From positions 3,961,001-4,025,000 of the forward strand of contig NZ_CP150207.1 of NCBI RefSeq assembly GCF_037969765.1: a stretch of 64,000 nucleotides of DNA, given 5' to 3'. Position 1 is the first letter of the stretch. Every line of letters starts with the position of its first letter. This document shows positions 51,953 through 61,112 of the stretch, one piece after another. Both the position numbers and the translations under genes were made by a program. This DNA is from Paenibacillus sp. FSL W8-0186. Its GTDB lineage: Bacteria; Bacillota; Bacilli; Paenibacillales; Paenibacillaceae. Below the pieces are notes generated by a model, which was not told the DNA's origin, ran no database searches, and saw nothing but the letters and a program-made list of their open reading frames with translations.

Positions 51953-52822
51953 GTGAGCATCGTATTGAGTTGCGATAAATTAAACAAAAAATACGGCCCT
52001 ACCTACGCATTGCGGGATCTGGATATGCAGCTGGAGGAAAACGTGATTTACGGCTTGCTCGGGCGAAACGGTGCCGGCAAAACGACCTTGCTAAACATCA
52101 TAGCAGGCGGAATCTTGGCGAACGATGGCTCCATTGAGATCAGAGGGAACAAGCTTGAAAAAGGAGAACTTCCTGAGGATTTCTGTTTCGTTCGGGAGAA
52201 CAACAAGCACTTCGGAGGAGCACGAGTGATCGAGGCTTTGCAGCTTGCTGCGAATTTTCATCCCCATTGGGACTGGACGTTTGCTCATAAGCTGCTTCAG
52301 ACGTTTGGGCTCGATCCAAACCAAAAAATCAAACAGCTCTCAAGAGGGACAGAATCGCTCGTAGGAATTACCATCGGTCTGGCCAGCCGGGCAGCGTTGA
52401 CATTATTCGACGAACCGGTGCATGGACTTGATGTATTGATGCGGGAAAAGTTTTACAAAGAGCTGTTGGAGGATTACGCCAATTATCCCCGTACGATTTT
52501 GCTTTCTACGCATTTGATTGACGAAATCGCCCCAGTCGCGGAGCGGGTTTATATCATGGACCAGGGCTCCCTCCTGCTTCATGACGAGATTAATCGGATA
52601 CGCATGGCAGCTTATTTGATTCGCGGAAATTCGGACGCCGTGGCTTCATTTACGGAAGGGAAGCGAGTATTACATACGGAGTCTTACGGCCACGGGAAGC
52701 TTGCCGCCATTTTCGAAATGTTGAACGAGGGGGACAGGCAGCAGGCACGCCAACTAGACATTACAATTGAACATTTGACGCTTCAAAAGTTTTTCTCGTA
52801 TTTGATCGAAGGGGGTCACTAA
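51953..52822 (+). CDS. ABC transporter ATP-binding protein
   Basis: A 289-residue ATPase started by GTG at 51953. Walker A is GRNGAGKTT and Walker B ALTLFDEPVHG; the signature LSRGTESLVGI departs from the LSGGQ pattern, which is common in YtrB/BcrA relatives. The last 70 residues form an extra domain. It lies 7 bases after the regulator and is followed by the membrane gene. Confidence 0.86.
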   Translation: MSIVLSCDKLNKKYGPTYALRDLDMQLEENVIYGLLGRNGAGKTTLLNIIAGGILANDGSIEIRGNKLEKGELPEDFCFVRENNKHFGGARVIEALQLAANFHPHWDWTFAHKLLQTFGLDPNQKIKQLSRGTESLVGITIGLASRAALTLFDEPVHGLDVLMREKFYKELLEDYANYPRTILLSTHLIDEIAPVAERVYIMDQGSLLLHDEINRIRMAAYLIRGNSDAVASFTEGKRVLHTESYGHGKLAAIFEMLNEGDRQQARQLDITIEHLTLQKFFSYLIEGGH

Positions 52823-52823
52823 A

Positions 52824-53501
52824 TTGAGTGCATTGGCCGTTCATTTAAAGGCGACCTATTTGCAATTGAAGATTTACATATGGATGGTCATTATTTTCAT
52901 TCTCCTTGGCAGGTTGGCTGAATTCATTGTCGGTCTCTTTATAGACATCAAGCAAAGCAAAGTACTTGCGGATGGCAACCTGCTGCTCCTCATTTTGCTC
53001 CTTATTGCAACCATGCTTCCGCTTAGTTATTACAAAAGCATCATACATTTAGGCGCAAGCCGAAAACAATATTTTTTGGGGCTTCATTTCGTCTATGCCG
53101 TGTGGGCAGCAGCCGTCGCTTTATTCAATTGTTTATGGCCTCTGGTTGAAGTGAATGTGCTCCATAAGAACACTGTTAATCTTGTCGAAGCGTTTCGTTG
53201 GAGCGAATTTGGCTTGGCAGGTTCTTTCCTCTACCAAACTATTTTTTATTTGATGGTTATGGCGCTACTAAGCATGCTGGTCTCCGGTTACTACCACTTT
53301 GTCGGTTGGCTGATATGGGCACTGTTGATCGTAGCAATCCCAACTGGAACGGCGATTCCTTCGCTGCGCGTTCATGTTGTTTCTTTTTTCGAAGCATTGT
53401 TATTCAACGGCTCGCTGCTCGCGGGCGTCGGATTTAATCTTGGGCTTATCCTCCTATTCGTAGCCGGCGGTTGGTTTTTTACCAGGAGAAGAACATACTA
53501 A
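52824..53501 (+). CDS. Membrane protein of the GntR-ABC module
   Basis: A 225-residue protein with six predicted membrane helices and no other motif. It starts at TTG (52824), one base after the ATPase stop, with GGGGGT upstream. It is the probable permease of the ATPase at 51953. A short C-terminal basic tail (FFTRRRTY) faces the cytoplasm. The divergent NRPS operon nearby suggests a shared stress signal, but this is inference. Confidence 0.75.
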   Translation: MSALAVHLKATYLQLKIYIWMVIIFILLGRLAEFIVGLFIDIKQSKVLADGNLLLLILLLIATMLPLSYYKSIIHLGASRKQYFLGLHFVYAVWAAAVALFNCLWPLVEVNVLHKNTVNLVEAFRWSEFGLAGSFLYQTIFYLMVMALLSMLVSGYYHFVGWLIWALLIVAIPTGTAIPSLRVHVVSFFEALLFNGSLLAGVGFNLGLILLFVAGGWFFTRRRTY

Positions 53502-53506
53502 ATTTT

Positions 53507-53696
53507 GTTCTAACGGTTACCAATGCCGTTAATCCGCCGATTTTTCATTTTTTGAAAATCTAACGGTTATATATAAGGCTAATATCAAATTTTTTAATAT
53601 GTTGCGACGAATTCTGCACAAATAACGTAGATTACAACCGTTAGAACATCGAGGTGCTCATTTTCGGCTGATTAACGGCTGTGGCAATCGTTAGAG
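53507..53696. repeat. Two inverted, diverged copies of a 65-bp repeat unit
   Basis: Unit A (53508-53573, plus) and unit B (53628-53696, minus) share the order TCTAACG, CCA, GCCGTTAATC, GCCGA and TCTAACGGTT. The outer GTTCTAACGGTT (53507-53518) is matched inversely by AACCGTTAGAAC at 53636-53647. The unit is neither coding nor a simple terminator and looks like a small dispersed element that is no longer mobile, or a bacterial REP-type sequence. The rest of this 446-base gap holds a long hairpin (53793-53836) and no gene I accept. Confidence 0.6.
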
Positions 53697-53792
53697 GTTT
53701 GGAAGGGGGTGCATAGGCTTTCCAAATCGTCTTTGAGTCTCGTCCCCATTTAGTGGACTGTTTTTGAAAAATTTTGCAGAAGGCTGCACTCA

Positions 53793-53836
53793 AAATGCCC
53801 TTCATTCTAGCTCTCAGAGCTTGTTGAAGGGCATTT
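53793..53836. terminator. Long hairpin between the two GntR-ABC modules
   Basis: AAATGCCCTTCA pairs with TGAAGGGCATTT (12 bp) and an inner AGCTC/GAGCT stem extends it. T-rich flanks are short on both sides. Probable stop signal between converging modules. Confidence 0.55.
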
Positions 53837-53947
53837 GTGTTACCGGGCCTCTTGATGATATAGACACAACCCGATGCCACCTTTGAGCTCGTTCGCACGT
53901 GATGGCAGATGGGTATGCATCAGGGGGAATCGGGCAACTATCGACTG

Positions 53948-54313
53948 TTAATAAACCTTTTTCAATATTTCTATCATTTCATCTAAGGTAAGACCGAAGG
54001 ACTTGTAATAGGACACCTCGCCAGCCATTTGTTTCATAACCATTTCATTGCGCATTCGCAGCATCTCTTCGGGTGAGTACTCCGCCACAAAGCATCCTTT
54101 TCCTGTGACCGTATTGATCAAACCGCACCGCTCGAGTTCTTCCCATGCCTTCTTGACGGTGATGACACTAATACGCAGCTCGTGGGCTGCTTGCCTGATG
54201 GGCGGCAGACAATAGCCGCTCTCCAGCTCGCCTTTCAGAATTTGAGCGCTGATTTGCTCGAATAGCTGCTGATAAATTGGTTTCTCAGAGGTATTCGAAA
54301 TAGCTACGTTCAT
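53948..54313 (-). CDS. GntR-family regulator, YtrA type (second module)
   Basis: A 121-residue regulator. The helix-turn-helix region is KPIYQQLFEQISAQILKGEL with PIRQAAHELRISVITVKKAW; a short tail follows. It overlaps the permease gene by 4 bases (ATGA) and is the last gene of its operon, which is unusual because YtrA is first in its operon. It probably binds the perfect palindrome at 55831-55855 that covers the operon start site. Confidence 0.87.
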   Translation of the reverse strand: MNVAISNTSEKPIYQQLFEQISAQILKGELESGYCLPPIRQAAHELRISVITVKKAWEELERCGLINTVTGKGCFVAEYSPEEMLRMRNEMVMKQMAGEVSYYKSFGLTLDEMIEILKKVY

Positions 54314-54966
54314 TGGATCTCCACTTTAAGGAATCGTTTGACCCCAATTCGATAAGCAATGGCGGTAAGTGCTATAAATATCACGATCCCCGCGATCAGG
54401 ATATAGGCTTGAAGCACCCTGCTGTAGGCATCCGTGTCATAGAAAATATCAGACATCATCGGACTCTGGAACCCGAGCCACTGGGCGATCCCAGCGAACA
54501 ACATGGCAGCCGTTATGGAGTAGAGCAGCGCAGCGCCGATTTTGTACGCCGTTTTGTAATATATGGGGATAAAGACAAGGTTAAAGATCGCCAGCATGGC
54601 AAAACACAAACCCCAGAAACCCAAATTTGGCGGGAAGAAAATGTAGTTCATATTCGGATATAAGCGCAACGTGATCAAACTATAGCCCATGGCGATCACA
54701 ATATGCAACACCTCCAAGCCGGCAACCACAATTATTCTTGCTTTTACGATATCCCGCTTGGTGACGGGCATCATCGAAGTAAACATCAAATCGTTCTGCG
54801 ATCGAAATTGGTTAAACATATTCGGTACCGTGATCCAGACAAAATACAGAAGAACGATGAAATAGATCCAGCCGGGAATGAGCATTAAAGCGCCGGTCAT
54901 AAAAGGCATGATAAAAAACATTGGATGTACACCTAATTTAATATCCTTCATTACCAAGTTATCCAT
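54310..54966 (-). CDS. ABC-2 type membrane protein (second module)
   Basis: A 218-residue membrane protein of the ABC-2 permease class with six helices. I chose ATG at 54966 (MDNLVMKDIKLGV), which overlaps the ATPase stop by 8 bases and has GGGGGAT upstream. An in-frame ATG further upstream lies inside the ATPase gene. It is the transmembrane partner of that ATPase. Resembles YtrC/YtrD-type exporters. Confidence 0.78.
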   Translation of the reverse strand: MDNLVMKDIKLGVHPMFFIMPFMTGALMLIPGWIYFIVLLYFVWITVPNMFNQFRSQNDLMFTSMMPVTKRDIVKARIIVVAGLEVLHIVIAMGYSLITLRLYPNMNYIFFPPNLGFWGLCFAMLAIFNLVFIPIYYKTAYKIGAALLYSITAAMLFAGIAQWLGFQSPMMSDIFYDTDAYSRVLQAYILIAGIVIFIALTAIAYRIGVKRFLKVEIQ

Positions 54967-55813
54967 GGGTATCCCCCTTCTTCGTGAAATATACCAAGAT
55001 ATCCTCAAGGCTTGGCGTGGCAGTTTTTATGCCATAGGATGGATCGAAATCGCCAACGTGAATTAATCCTGTAAAACCGAACGAATTCGTTTTATATGAT
55101 ATCATCTGATCCTTCACCTGCAGCAATTGGCTCTCGGTACCGTTCAGCAGGAGGAAAGATTCTTTGAATTCCTCTTTCTCGCAGCTAAGAATAATTTGCC
55201 CATCCGAGATAAAAGTAATGAAATCCGCACACTTCTCCAAGTCGGAGGTAATATGGGTCGAGAACAGGATGCTGACTTCGCCGCCTACGATAAGCTCTTG
55301 GAAAATATCCAGCAGATCGTCTCTCGAGGCCGGATCAAGCCCGCTTGTCGGTTCGTCCAGGATGAGAAGCTTCGCCCCATGGGATAAGGCAAGGGCCAGG
55401 CTGTATTTCACCTTCATTCCCGTCGACAGGTCGGCGACTTTTTTGTTTTCATCCAATTTGAACCTTCGAAGATAGTTGTAGTAAGTCACATCGTCCCAAT
55501 TCTGATAGAACTTTTTAATCGTATTGGTCAACGTCTTTATTTTGCTCCGCCTATAAAAATCGGTGCCTCCAAAGGCGAATCCTATGTCCTGCTTCAACTC
55601 AAGTTCGTGTTCGGCCATGTTTCTGCCCAGAATATGAACCTCGCCGCTATCGATATGGGTCATATTCAAAATCGATCTGATCGTGGTTGTTTTACCTGCA
55701 CCGTTAACACCGATAAAGCCCATAATGTAACCCTTCTCCAGTTGGAACGAAACATCTTTGAGCGCAAAATTCGGGTATTTCTTATTTATATTTCGAATAT
55801 CTAGCGCCAGCAT
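54959..55813 (-). CDS. ABC transporter ATP-binding protein (second module)
   Basis: A 284-residue ATPase. Walker A is GVNGAGKTTT, Walker B LLILDEPTSGLD and the signature region LSTGMKVKYS, a variant seen in BcrA/YtrB. I use ATG at 55813 with GAGGAGG six bases upstream; the longer frame would add 13 residues with no site. It is first in its operon and transcribed from the 55831-55881 promoter. Confidence 0.88.
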   Translation of the reverse strand: MLALDIRNINKKYPNFALKDVSFQLEKGYIMGFIGVNGAGKTTTIRSILNMTHIDSGEVHILGRNMAEHELELKQDIGFAFGGTDFYRRSKIKTLTNTIKKFYQNWDDVTYYNYLRRFKLDENKKVADLSTGMKVKYSLALALSHGAKLLILDEPTSGLDPASRDDLLDIFQELIVGGEVSILFSTHITSDLEKCADFITFISDGQIILSCEKEEFKESFLLLNGTESQLLQVKDQMISYKTNSFGFTGLIHVGDFDPSYGIKTATPSLEDILVYFTKKGDTHG

Positions 55814-55830
55814 TCTGTACCTCCTCACAA

Positions 55831-55881
55831 ATTGTGTATATCGTACATACACAATATATCACCAAAAGTTGGGAACGTCAA
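55831..55881 (-). promoter_or_regulatory. Promoter and GntR operator of the second ABC module
   Basis: TTGACG (55876-55881), a 17-base spacer and TATATT (55853-55858) on the minus strand. A perfect inverted repeat ATTGTGTAT-N7-ATACACAAT (55831-55855) covers the predicted start site, as expected for a repressor site. Confidence 0.75.
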
Positions 55882-55917
55882 CGATCCCAGCCTTAGGAGT
55901 AAAAATTATATAAAACA

Positions 55918-55952
55918 CCCGCCAGACTTTAAAGTCGGCGGGCTCGTTTTTT
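55918..55952. terminator. Strong terminator between the LacI gene and the ABC module
   Basis: CCCGCC and GGCGGG flank GACTTTAAAGTC, giving a long stem with TTTTTT on the plus side and GTTTTAT on the minus side. It acts in both directions and blocks read-through from the LacI gene. Confidence 0.8.
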
Positions 55953-56110
55953 AGTGAGAATTATGCACTATGACCTTACGTCATAGTCAAGCGCTTTGGA
56001 TCGGGAATTTAAATTGAGTGAATCAAACATATTCATTTGATCTGGGATTTGCTGCAAGGAGGTATCGTGGCATTAGACGAGATTTACTCCTATTCTAGAA
56101 AGAGAGTAAA

Positions 56111-56135
56111 CCCCGCTACTGGTGCTGTAGCGGGG
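56111..56135. terminator. Hairpin after the LacI gene
   Basis: CCCCGCTAC-TGGTGCT-GTAGCGGGG, a 9-bp GC-rich stem, 114 bases after the LacI stop. A short T run (TTTAC) follows on the minus strand. Probable end of the LacI transcript. Confidence 0.6.
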
Positions 56136-56248
56136 ATGGTTAGGGTAATGGCGGCTGGATCCATAATGAAAGACCTCTTAATGATCGAACCGTATCGCAA
56201 GATGAAGATGTACCGCCTAGAAAAAACGAAGCCAACGATAACATAGCG

Positions 56249-57280
56249 TTAAAGCTCTTGGATGAAGCCCCCACAAGACTCACGGAAGATAAACGGCGTC
56301 TCGAACACGACCGCTTTCGGCTTCGTCGAGGGATCAAGAATCCTTCCCATTGCCAAACGGATACATGCCGCGGCCATCTCTTCAACGGGCAGCTTGACCG
56401 TTGAAAGGGACGGGACGCTGTATTTCTCGGCATCATGGTCGCCATACGTCAAGATCTCCATCGCGTCGGGAATTTTGATATTTGCGCGATGGAACACGGG
56501 AAGGGCTGCGACTGCCATAATTCCCAGCGGGAAGAACATGGCTGTTGGCAGTTCGCCGCCTCCCTCCACGATTCTCCTGGCCGCCGCATTTCCTCCCTCC
56601 ATCGTCATCGGAGCGGCTTGGATATGCCGCTCCTCCAGTTCGAGTCCGTACTTGGCGCACGACTCGACGAACCCCTTGAAGCGCAAATTGTTCTCCGACC
56701 TCACGAGATGGTCTGGCACAATCGTGCCAACCTTCTTGTGCCCGCGGAGCGCAAACAATTCAGCCGATTTGCGGCCAATCTCGTAAGTATCGACATGGAC
56801 GCAGCTATAGATGCTGCTCTTGCGATTGAACAGCACGGTCGGTACGTTTAGCGGATTGTCTTCCAGATAACGTTGGTCCTCTGCGGAGATGCCCGTTAGA
56901 ATCACGCCATGATACATGCCGCTGTCGCATATTTCCTTTATTCTATGGATGTGCTTCCGCTTGAAAGGCTGGATCGTCATCTCGAACGCATACTCTTGTT
57001 CCAGAATCGAGCTCTGGGCTCCCATGAAAAAACGCCCCAACAAGTCGGAAGAGAGGTCGGACGGCCAGAACGTGGCGATGACCGGAAGGTTTCGACCACC
57101 GGATTGTCTTAATCGTCTTGCCGACATATTGGGTACATAGCCGACCCCTTGCGCAGCCTCCAAAATTAGCTGTTGCGTTTTTTTTGAAATGCGCATTTCG
57201 TCGCCGCGGCCGTTGAGTACGATTGAAACCGTCCCCACGGAAAGCTTCGTTTTTTCAGCGATTTCTTTAATCGTAGACAT
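56249..57280 (-). CDS. LacI-family transcriptional repressor
   Basis: A 343-residue regulator. The N-terminal helix-turn-helix reads TIKEIAEKTKLSVGTVSIVL with NGRGDEMRISKKTQQLI; a hinge follows, then the sugar-binding core. The start chosen is ATG at 57280 (MSTIKEIAEKT); a longer frame upstream has no homology pattern. It is transcribed divergently to the MFS gene, and three operators with a TGCTAAAACG half lie near the MFS and esterase promoters. It probably responds to a breakdown product of the esterase substrate. Confidence 0.9.
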   Translation of the reverse strand: MSTIKEIAEKTKLSVGTVSIVLNGRGDEMRISKKTQQLILEAAQGVGYVPNMSARRLRQSGGRNLPVIATFWPSDLSSDLLGRFFMGAQSSILEQEYAFEMTIQPFKRKHIHRIKEICDSGMYHGVILTGISAEDQRYLEDNPLNVPTVLFNRKSSIYSCVHVDTYEIGRKSAELFALRGHKKVGTIVPDHLVRSENNLRFKGFVESCAKYGLELEERHIQAAPMTMEGGNAAARRIVEGGGELPTAMFFPLGIMAVAALPVFHRANIKIPDAMEILTYGDHDAEKYSVPSLSTVKLPVEEMAAACIRLAMGRILDPSTKPKAVVFETPFIFRESCGGFIQEL

Positions 57281-57383
57281 ACCTATCCGTCCACTCCCCG
57301 TTCGTAATACTCTATTAATACGGAAAAGTACCGGGAAAGTCAAACCAGCGGCTTTGATCGTCGGCATAAATTTATGAACTATA

Positions 57384-57436
57384 TTGACTTTAGACATCAT
57401 TCCCCTTACGATTTAGTTGCTAAAACGTAAATGCAA
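57384..57436 (+). promoter_or_regulatory. Promoter and LacI operator of the MFS gene
   Basis: TTGACT (57384-57389), 17 bases and TACGAT (57407-57412). The operator TTGCTAAAACGTAAATGCAA (57417-57436) has a central CG and overlaps the predicted start site. The same promoter boxes occur before the esterase gene. Confidence 0.75.
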
Positions 57437-57468
57437 CTATGTCTGTATATCCCTCAGGAGGTCAGAGC

Positions 57469-58709
57469 ATGACGACATCCCCCGAACGTGCAATCGACAA
57501 ACCGTTAACGAGTTCGAGCATTTGGACAGCAGACTTTATTAAACTGACGATCGTGACAACACTGCTTCGAATCTGCACACAGGTTCATATTACGTCCATG
57601 CCGCTGTTCTTTCTTCACTTGGGAGGCAGCCATGCGCTGGCCGGGCTGTCCATGACCTTCTTTACTTTGGCAGCGCTTCTGACGCGACCGCTTATCGGTA
57701 TAACGCTCGATACCTACGGGCGAAAGCCCATCCTTCTGTGGGGGGTTGTCGTTTATACGATTACGACTATGCTGTACGGCTTTGTTGCCTTCATACCTGC
57801 GCTGATCTTCCTGCGAATCATGCACGGCATTTCATTCTCCGCAAGTTCGACGGCAACCAGTACAATGGCCACTGACATCTTGCCAGAAAACAAGATGACC
57901 CAGGGGTCTCATATTTTGGACTCTTCGGAACGCTAGCCGTAGCGATTGCGCCGTCTGCCACACTATACCTATTGGAAGTTTCCGACTATACTGTACTCTA
58001 TTACTTGACCGGAGTCGTCTCCCTGATCGCCCTCCTAATCAGCGTGCGTATCGAAACCGAGAACAGGGATCGCAAGGAAGTGGCGGCCTACACCCCGCGT
58101 CCCCCCTCCAAGCAGCATTCACTTGACGCGGCAGGACATTGGAATAAACTCGTAGAACCTCGTGCTATTCCGCCTTCGGTTGTCGTCCTGTTCGTATCTT
58201 TGGCAACCAGCACGGTCATGGTATTCCTCCCATCATTCGCGATCGGCAACGGAATCAGCCATATCGGTGTAGTTTTCGCCGTTCAAGCCGCTGCATTAAT
58301 GCTTTCCCGCTTCATCGTCGGACCGTGGACCGTAAAGATGGGTCCCCGCTTCGTCATGTCCGTCAATCTGCTTGCGCTCGGGATTGCGCTCGCCGGAATC
58401 AGTTTTGCAAGCACATTGTGGGAACTGGTCATTTGTGCCGTCTTGTTCGGCTTCGCGAATGGATGTCTAATCCCTCAACTGAATGCAATGGCCATTACGA
58501 ACACGGATCAAGCAAACCGGGGAAAGGCGAACGCCACATTCTACATCGCGCTGGACTTTGGGATCGGCGCCGGAGCCGCAGGATGGGGGCTCTTGTCCGA
58601 CTTCTTGGAGATGCGGTGGATCTTCCTGCTTGCAAGCTTCATCATGATTTTCGCCTTATCGAGTCTCTTCTATATGGAAAGTTCACGGCGGACGAATACG
58701 GGCATTTAG
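57469..58709 (+). pseudogene. MFS transporter, frameshifted
   Basis: Two frames together encode one major facilitator protein of about 412 residues. The first begins at ATG 57469 with AGGAGG upstream and shows helices 1-5 (LTRPLIGITLDTYGRKPILL is the loop 2-3 signature). It breaks in the GGGG run at 57903-57907. The second frame continues from SYFGLFGTLAVAIAP to 58709 with helices 6-12. Restoring one G gives a continuous reading. The gene may be truly broken, or the single-base loss may be a homopolymer sequencing error. The product would import or export a sugar or aromatic acid. Confidence 0.82.
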
Positions 58710-58726
58710 ATTTAACGTTTTAGCAA
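58707..58726. promoter_or_regulatory. LacI operator 2
   Basis: TAGATTTAACGTTTTAGCAA contains one perfect half (GTTTTAGCAA) of the operator with a degenerate partner around the central CG. It lies just after the MFS gene and 40 bases before the esterase promoter. Confidence 0.6.
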
Positions 58727-58748
58727 CGCCTGCAGCCCGGATTTAATA

Positions 58749-58777
58749 TTGACTTTTTGTACAAATCGAGTTACGAT
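58749..58777 (+). promoter_or_regulatory. Promoter of the esterase gene
   Basis: TTGACT, a 17-base spacer and TACGAT, identical in both boxes to the MFS promoter at 57384-57412. Confidence 0.7.
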
Positions 58778-58795
58778 TCACGCGTAAGCCAAAAA

Positions 58796-58815
58796 ATGCT
58801 AAAACGAAAATGCAT
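58796..58815. promoter_or_regulatory. LacI operator 3
   Basis: ATGCTAAAACGAAAATGCAT, palindromic outer arms ATGC/GCAT around a central CG. It lies about 13-32 bases after the esterase start site, a roadblock position. Confidence 0.7.
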
Positions 58816-58915
58816 TTTTTATGAAAGGGTGTGGATGCGGAATATCAAGAAGCAGCGGGAGCGACCCAGCAATAACAGAAACACGTGCTCCGAAAAGAAA
58901 AAGGAGGAGATTTTT

Positions 58916-60994
58916 TTGAAGACGGGAACGAAGCCGTTAGTGCAGCCTATCATGAAGATCTTAGTCATTGTATCTTTGTTATCTGTATGTTTTCTCGGTC
59001 CATTGCATGACGTCTCCGCGGCTGCTGCCAAAGGCAAGCCTGCATTTGAACAGAAGGGCGCCATCAATCTGCAGGTCGGCGAATCCTTTACATTGGAGAT
59101 CGTCAATAAGCCTCCCGGTGCGAGCTATTCTTGGAGCAGCGACAAAAACTCAGTGGCAGCGGTCGATCAGAACGGACTCGTTAAAGCATCTTCAGTCGGC
59201 TCTGCAACCATCACTTGCAAAATAACGGTTAACAAGAAAACGGAAATTCTCTCCCTGAAAGTCATTGTCAAGGAGGCTCATGTGAAACCAACACCGGAAC
59301 CAGCAAAAGTGCCTGTAGATAAGAACGGGTTCGACTCCAGCGGAAGAATGATTGCTTATTTTGGATCGCCGGTCATAGACGGCATTAAGGATCCGGTATG
59401 GAATAAAGCGCAAGCGGTTTCACCTAAATACGTATCAAGCCATACCGACACAACCGCCACGTTTAAGGCATTGTGGGATGACCGCGCGCTTTACATTCTT
59501 GCAGAGGTTAAAGATCCAAACTTATCCGTACAATCCGAAACACCTTATATGCAAGATTCCGTGGAGTTATTTCTTGATGAGCACAATAACAAAACGCAGG
59601 AATACGGCATAGATGATTTGCATTTTCGCGTAAATTATGAAAATATGCAGTCCGTGGACAACGGAAATACCGAACGGTTCTACACATCTTCAAGAAAAAC
59701 GGAAGACGGATATATCATTGAAGCAAGAATCGCTTTAAATACAAAACCGGAAAACGGAAAGGTGCTTGGCATCGAATTGCAGGTGAACGACGCGAAAGGA
59801 TCGGAGCGAGTCGGTACTATCAATTTATTCGATTCGACCGGCAGCGCCTGGAACGATACGACAAAGTTCGGTGAAATCCTGCTTACCGGCAAGAAAAAGG
59901 GCGATGTCAGCGAACTGAACCCCTACGATCTCATCAATTTGATCAAAAGTACGCTGAAGCTTGATCTCAAGCTTTATAAAAATGCAAATATAGTTACGGA
60001 TGCGATTGCCAATGCTTTCGCCGAAAATGTTCTCAAAGACCAAAAAGTCACCCAGGAACAAATCGATAATCAATATGCCGCCATCAAGGATGCGGTCGGC
60101 AAGCTGGAAATGACGGAAGAAGCGGCGAACGAGAAATATTTCAAGCCGGTTCCAGATGAATATCGCCTGGAAAATAGCAAACCGGGGACGATTGAAAGCT
60201 TATCGTACAAAGCGGCTAACTTAAAGGGCGGTACAGACGACAAGAAATTAAATGTTTATCTTCCTTACGATTATGACGCTTCCAATCCAAATAAGAATTA
60301 CAATGTCCTCTATTTGATGCATGGCGGGGGCGAGAATGAGAATCTCATTTTTGGCGGACCCGGCCAGAGCAAAGAAATGAAGAAAATACTGGACAATATG
60401 ATTGCAAATGGTGACATTGAACCACTTATTGTGGTGACACCTACGTTCTACGGCGGTAAGGATGATGTCGCCCTCTTCCATGAGGAACTGATCAATACAA
60501 TTGTTCCTTTGGTGGAAACCAAGTACAATACCTATGCCAAATCCGGAAGCTTGGACGATTTGAAAGCATCCCGGGCGCATCGGGCATTCGGCGGGTTCTC
60601 CATGGGTTCGGTCACAACTTGGTATACCTTTATCCATAATTTGGACTATTTCAAGTACTACTTGCCATTATCCGGCGATAGCTGGATCCTTGAGCAGAGA
60701 GGCGGCGGCCTCAAGCCAAATGAAACGGCAAAGTACCTTGCCGACGTTGCAAGGGCATCCGGGTATAAGCCGCAGGATTACTATATTTTCAGCGCCACAG
60801 GCACCCTGGATATTGCCTATCCGAACTTGAAACCTCAGATCGACGCGATGAAGCAGTTCACCGATGTCTTTGTTTATTCATCAGATACGAAAAAAGGGAA
60901 TTTCTACTTTATCGCTGCCGATGGCGGTACGCATGCTTGGAATTGGGTGAACCAGTATATTTATGACATATTGCCGGACCTTTTTCGCAACTAA
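58916..60994 (+). CDS. Secreted multidomain esterase (Ig-like, CBM9-like, esterase D)
   Basis: A 692-residue protein started by TTG at 58916 with AAGGAGGAG upstream; the open frame before it lacks a site. Order: signal peptide ending near SAAAAKG, an Ig-like Big_2 domain (about 45-125), a linker with Pro/Lys, a CBM9-like domain (about 145-325), a helical linker, and an esterase D-type alpha/beta-hydrolase (about 400-690). The nucleophile is in GGFSMGS; the oxyanion loop is MHGGGE; the last His is in DGGTHAW. Such enzymes remove feruloyl or acetyl groups from xylan. It is LacI-controlled and lies beside the MFS gene. Confidence 0.9.
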   Translation: MKTGTKPLVQPIMKILVIVSLLSVCFLGPLHDVSAAAAKGKPAFEQKGAINLQVGESFTLEIVNKPPGASYSWSSDKNSVAAVDQNGLVKASSVGSATITCKITVNKKTEILSLKVIVKEAHVKPTPEPAKVPVDKNGFDSSGRMIAYFGSPVIDGIKDPVWNKAQAVSPKYVSSHTDTTATFKALWDDRALYILAEVKDPNLSVQSETPYMQDSVELFLDEHNNKTQEYGIDDLHFRVNYENMQSVDNGNTERFYTSSRKTEDGYIIEARIALNTKPENGKVLGIELQVNDAKGSERVGTINLFDSTGSAWNDTTKFGEILLTGKKKGDVSELNPYDLINLIKSTLKLDLKLYKNANIVTDAIANAFAENVLKDQKVTQEQIDNQYAAIKDAVGKLEMTEEAANEKYFKPVPDEYRLENSKPGTIESLSYKAANLKGGTDDKKLNVYLPYDYDASNPNKNYNVLYLMHGGGENENLIFGGPGQSKEMKKILDNMIANGDIEPLIVVTPTFYGGKDDVALFHEELINTIVPLVETKYNTYAKSGSLDDLKASRAHRAFGGFSMGSVTTWYTFIHNLDYFKYYLPLSGDSWILEQRGGGLKPNETAKYLADVARASGYKPQDYYIFSATGTLDIAYPNLKPQIDAMKQFTDVFVYSSDTKKGNFYFIAADGGTHAWNWVNQYIYDILPDLFRN

Positions 60995-61077
60995 AGTGCA
61001 AGATATCGTTTTCTAGTACGACGCATACATTATCAGAGTGGTTTTTTCGACAGAGAATTACAGTATAGATCAACAGG

Positions 61078-61109
61078 AAGGCCGAGCGGCTCCCGGAGCC
61101 CTCGGCCTT
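61078..61109 (-). terminator. Terminator after the sigma-K fragment
   Basis: AAGGCCGAG and CTCGGCCTT with an inner GGCTCC/GGAGCC stem, directly after the sigma-K stop codon at 61113. The T run is short. Confidence 0.65.
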
Positions 61110-61112
61110 TCC

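Noticed and set aside
53641..53898. An 85-residue minus-strand frame in the gap between the GntR modules
   Set aside because: It overlaps the repeat unit and the long hairpin, and no protein pattern is seen.
56037..56246. A 69-residue plus-strand frame after the LacI gene
   Set aside because: It runs through the LacI terminator hairpin and shows no family pattern, although its start has a decent GGAGG.
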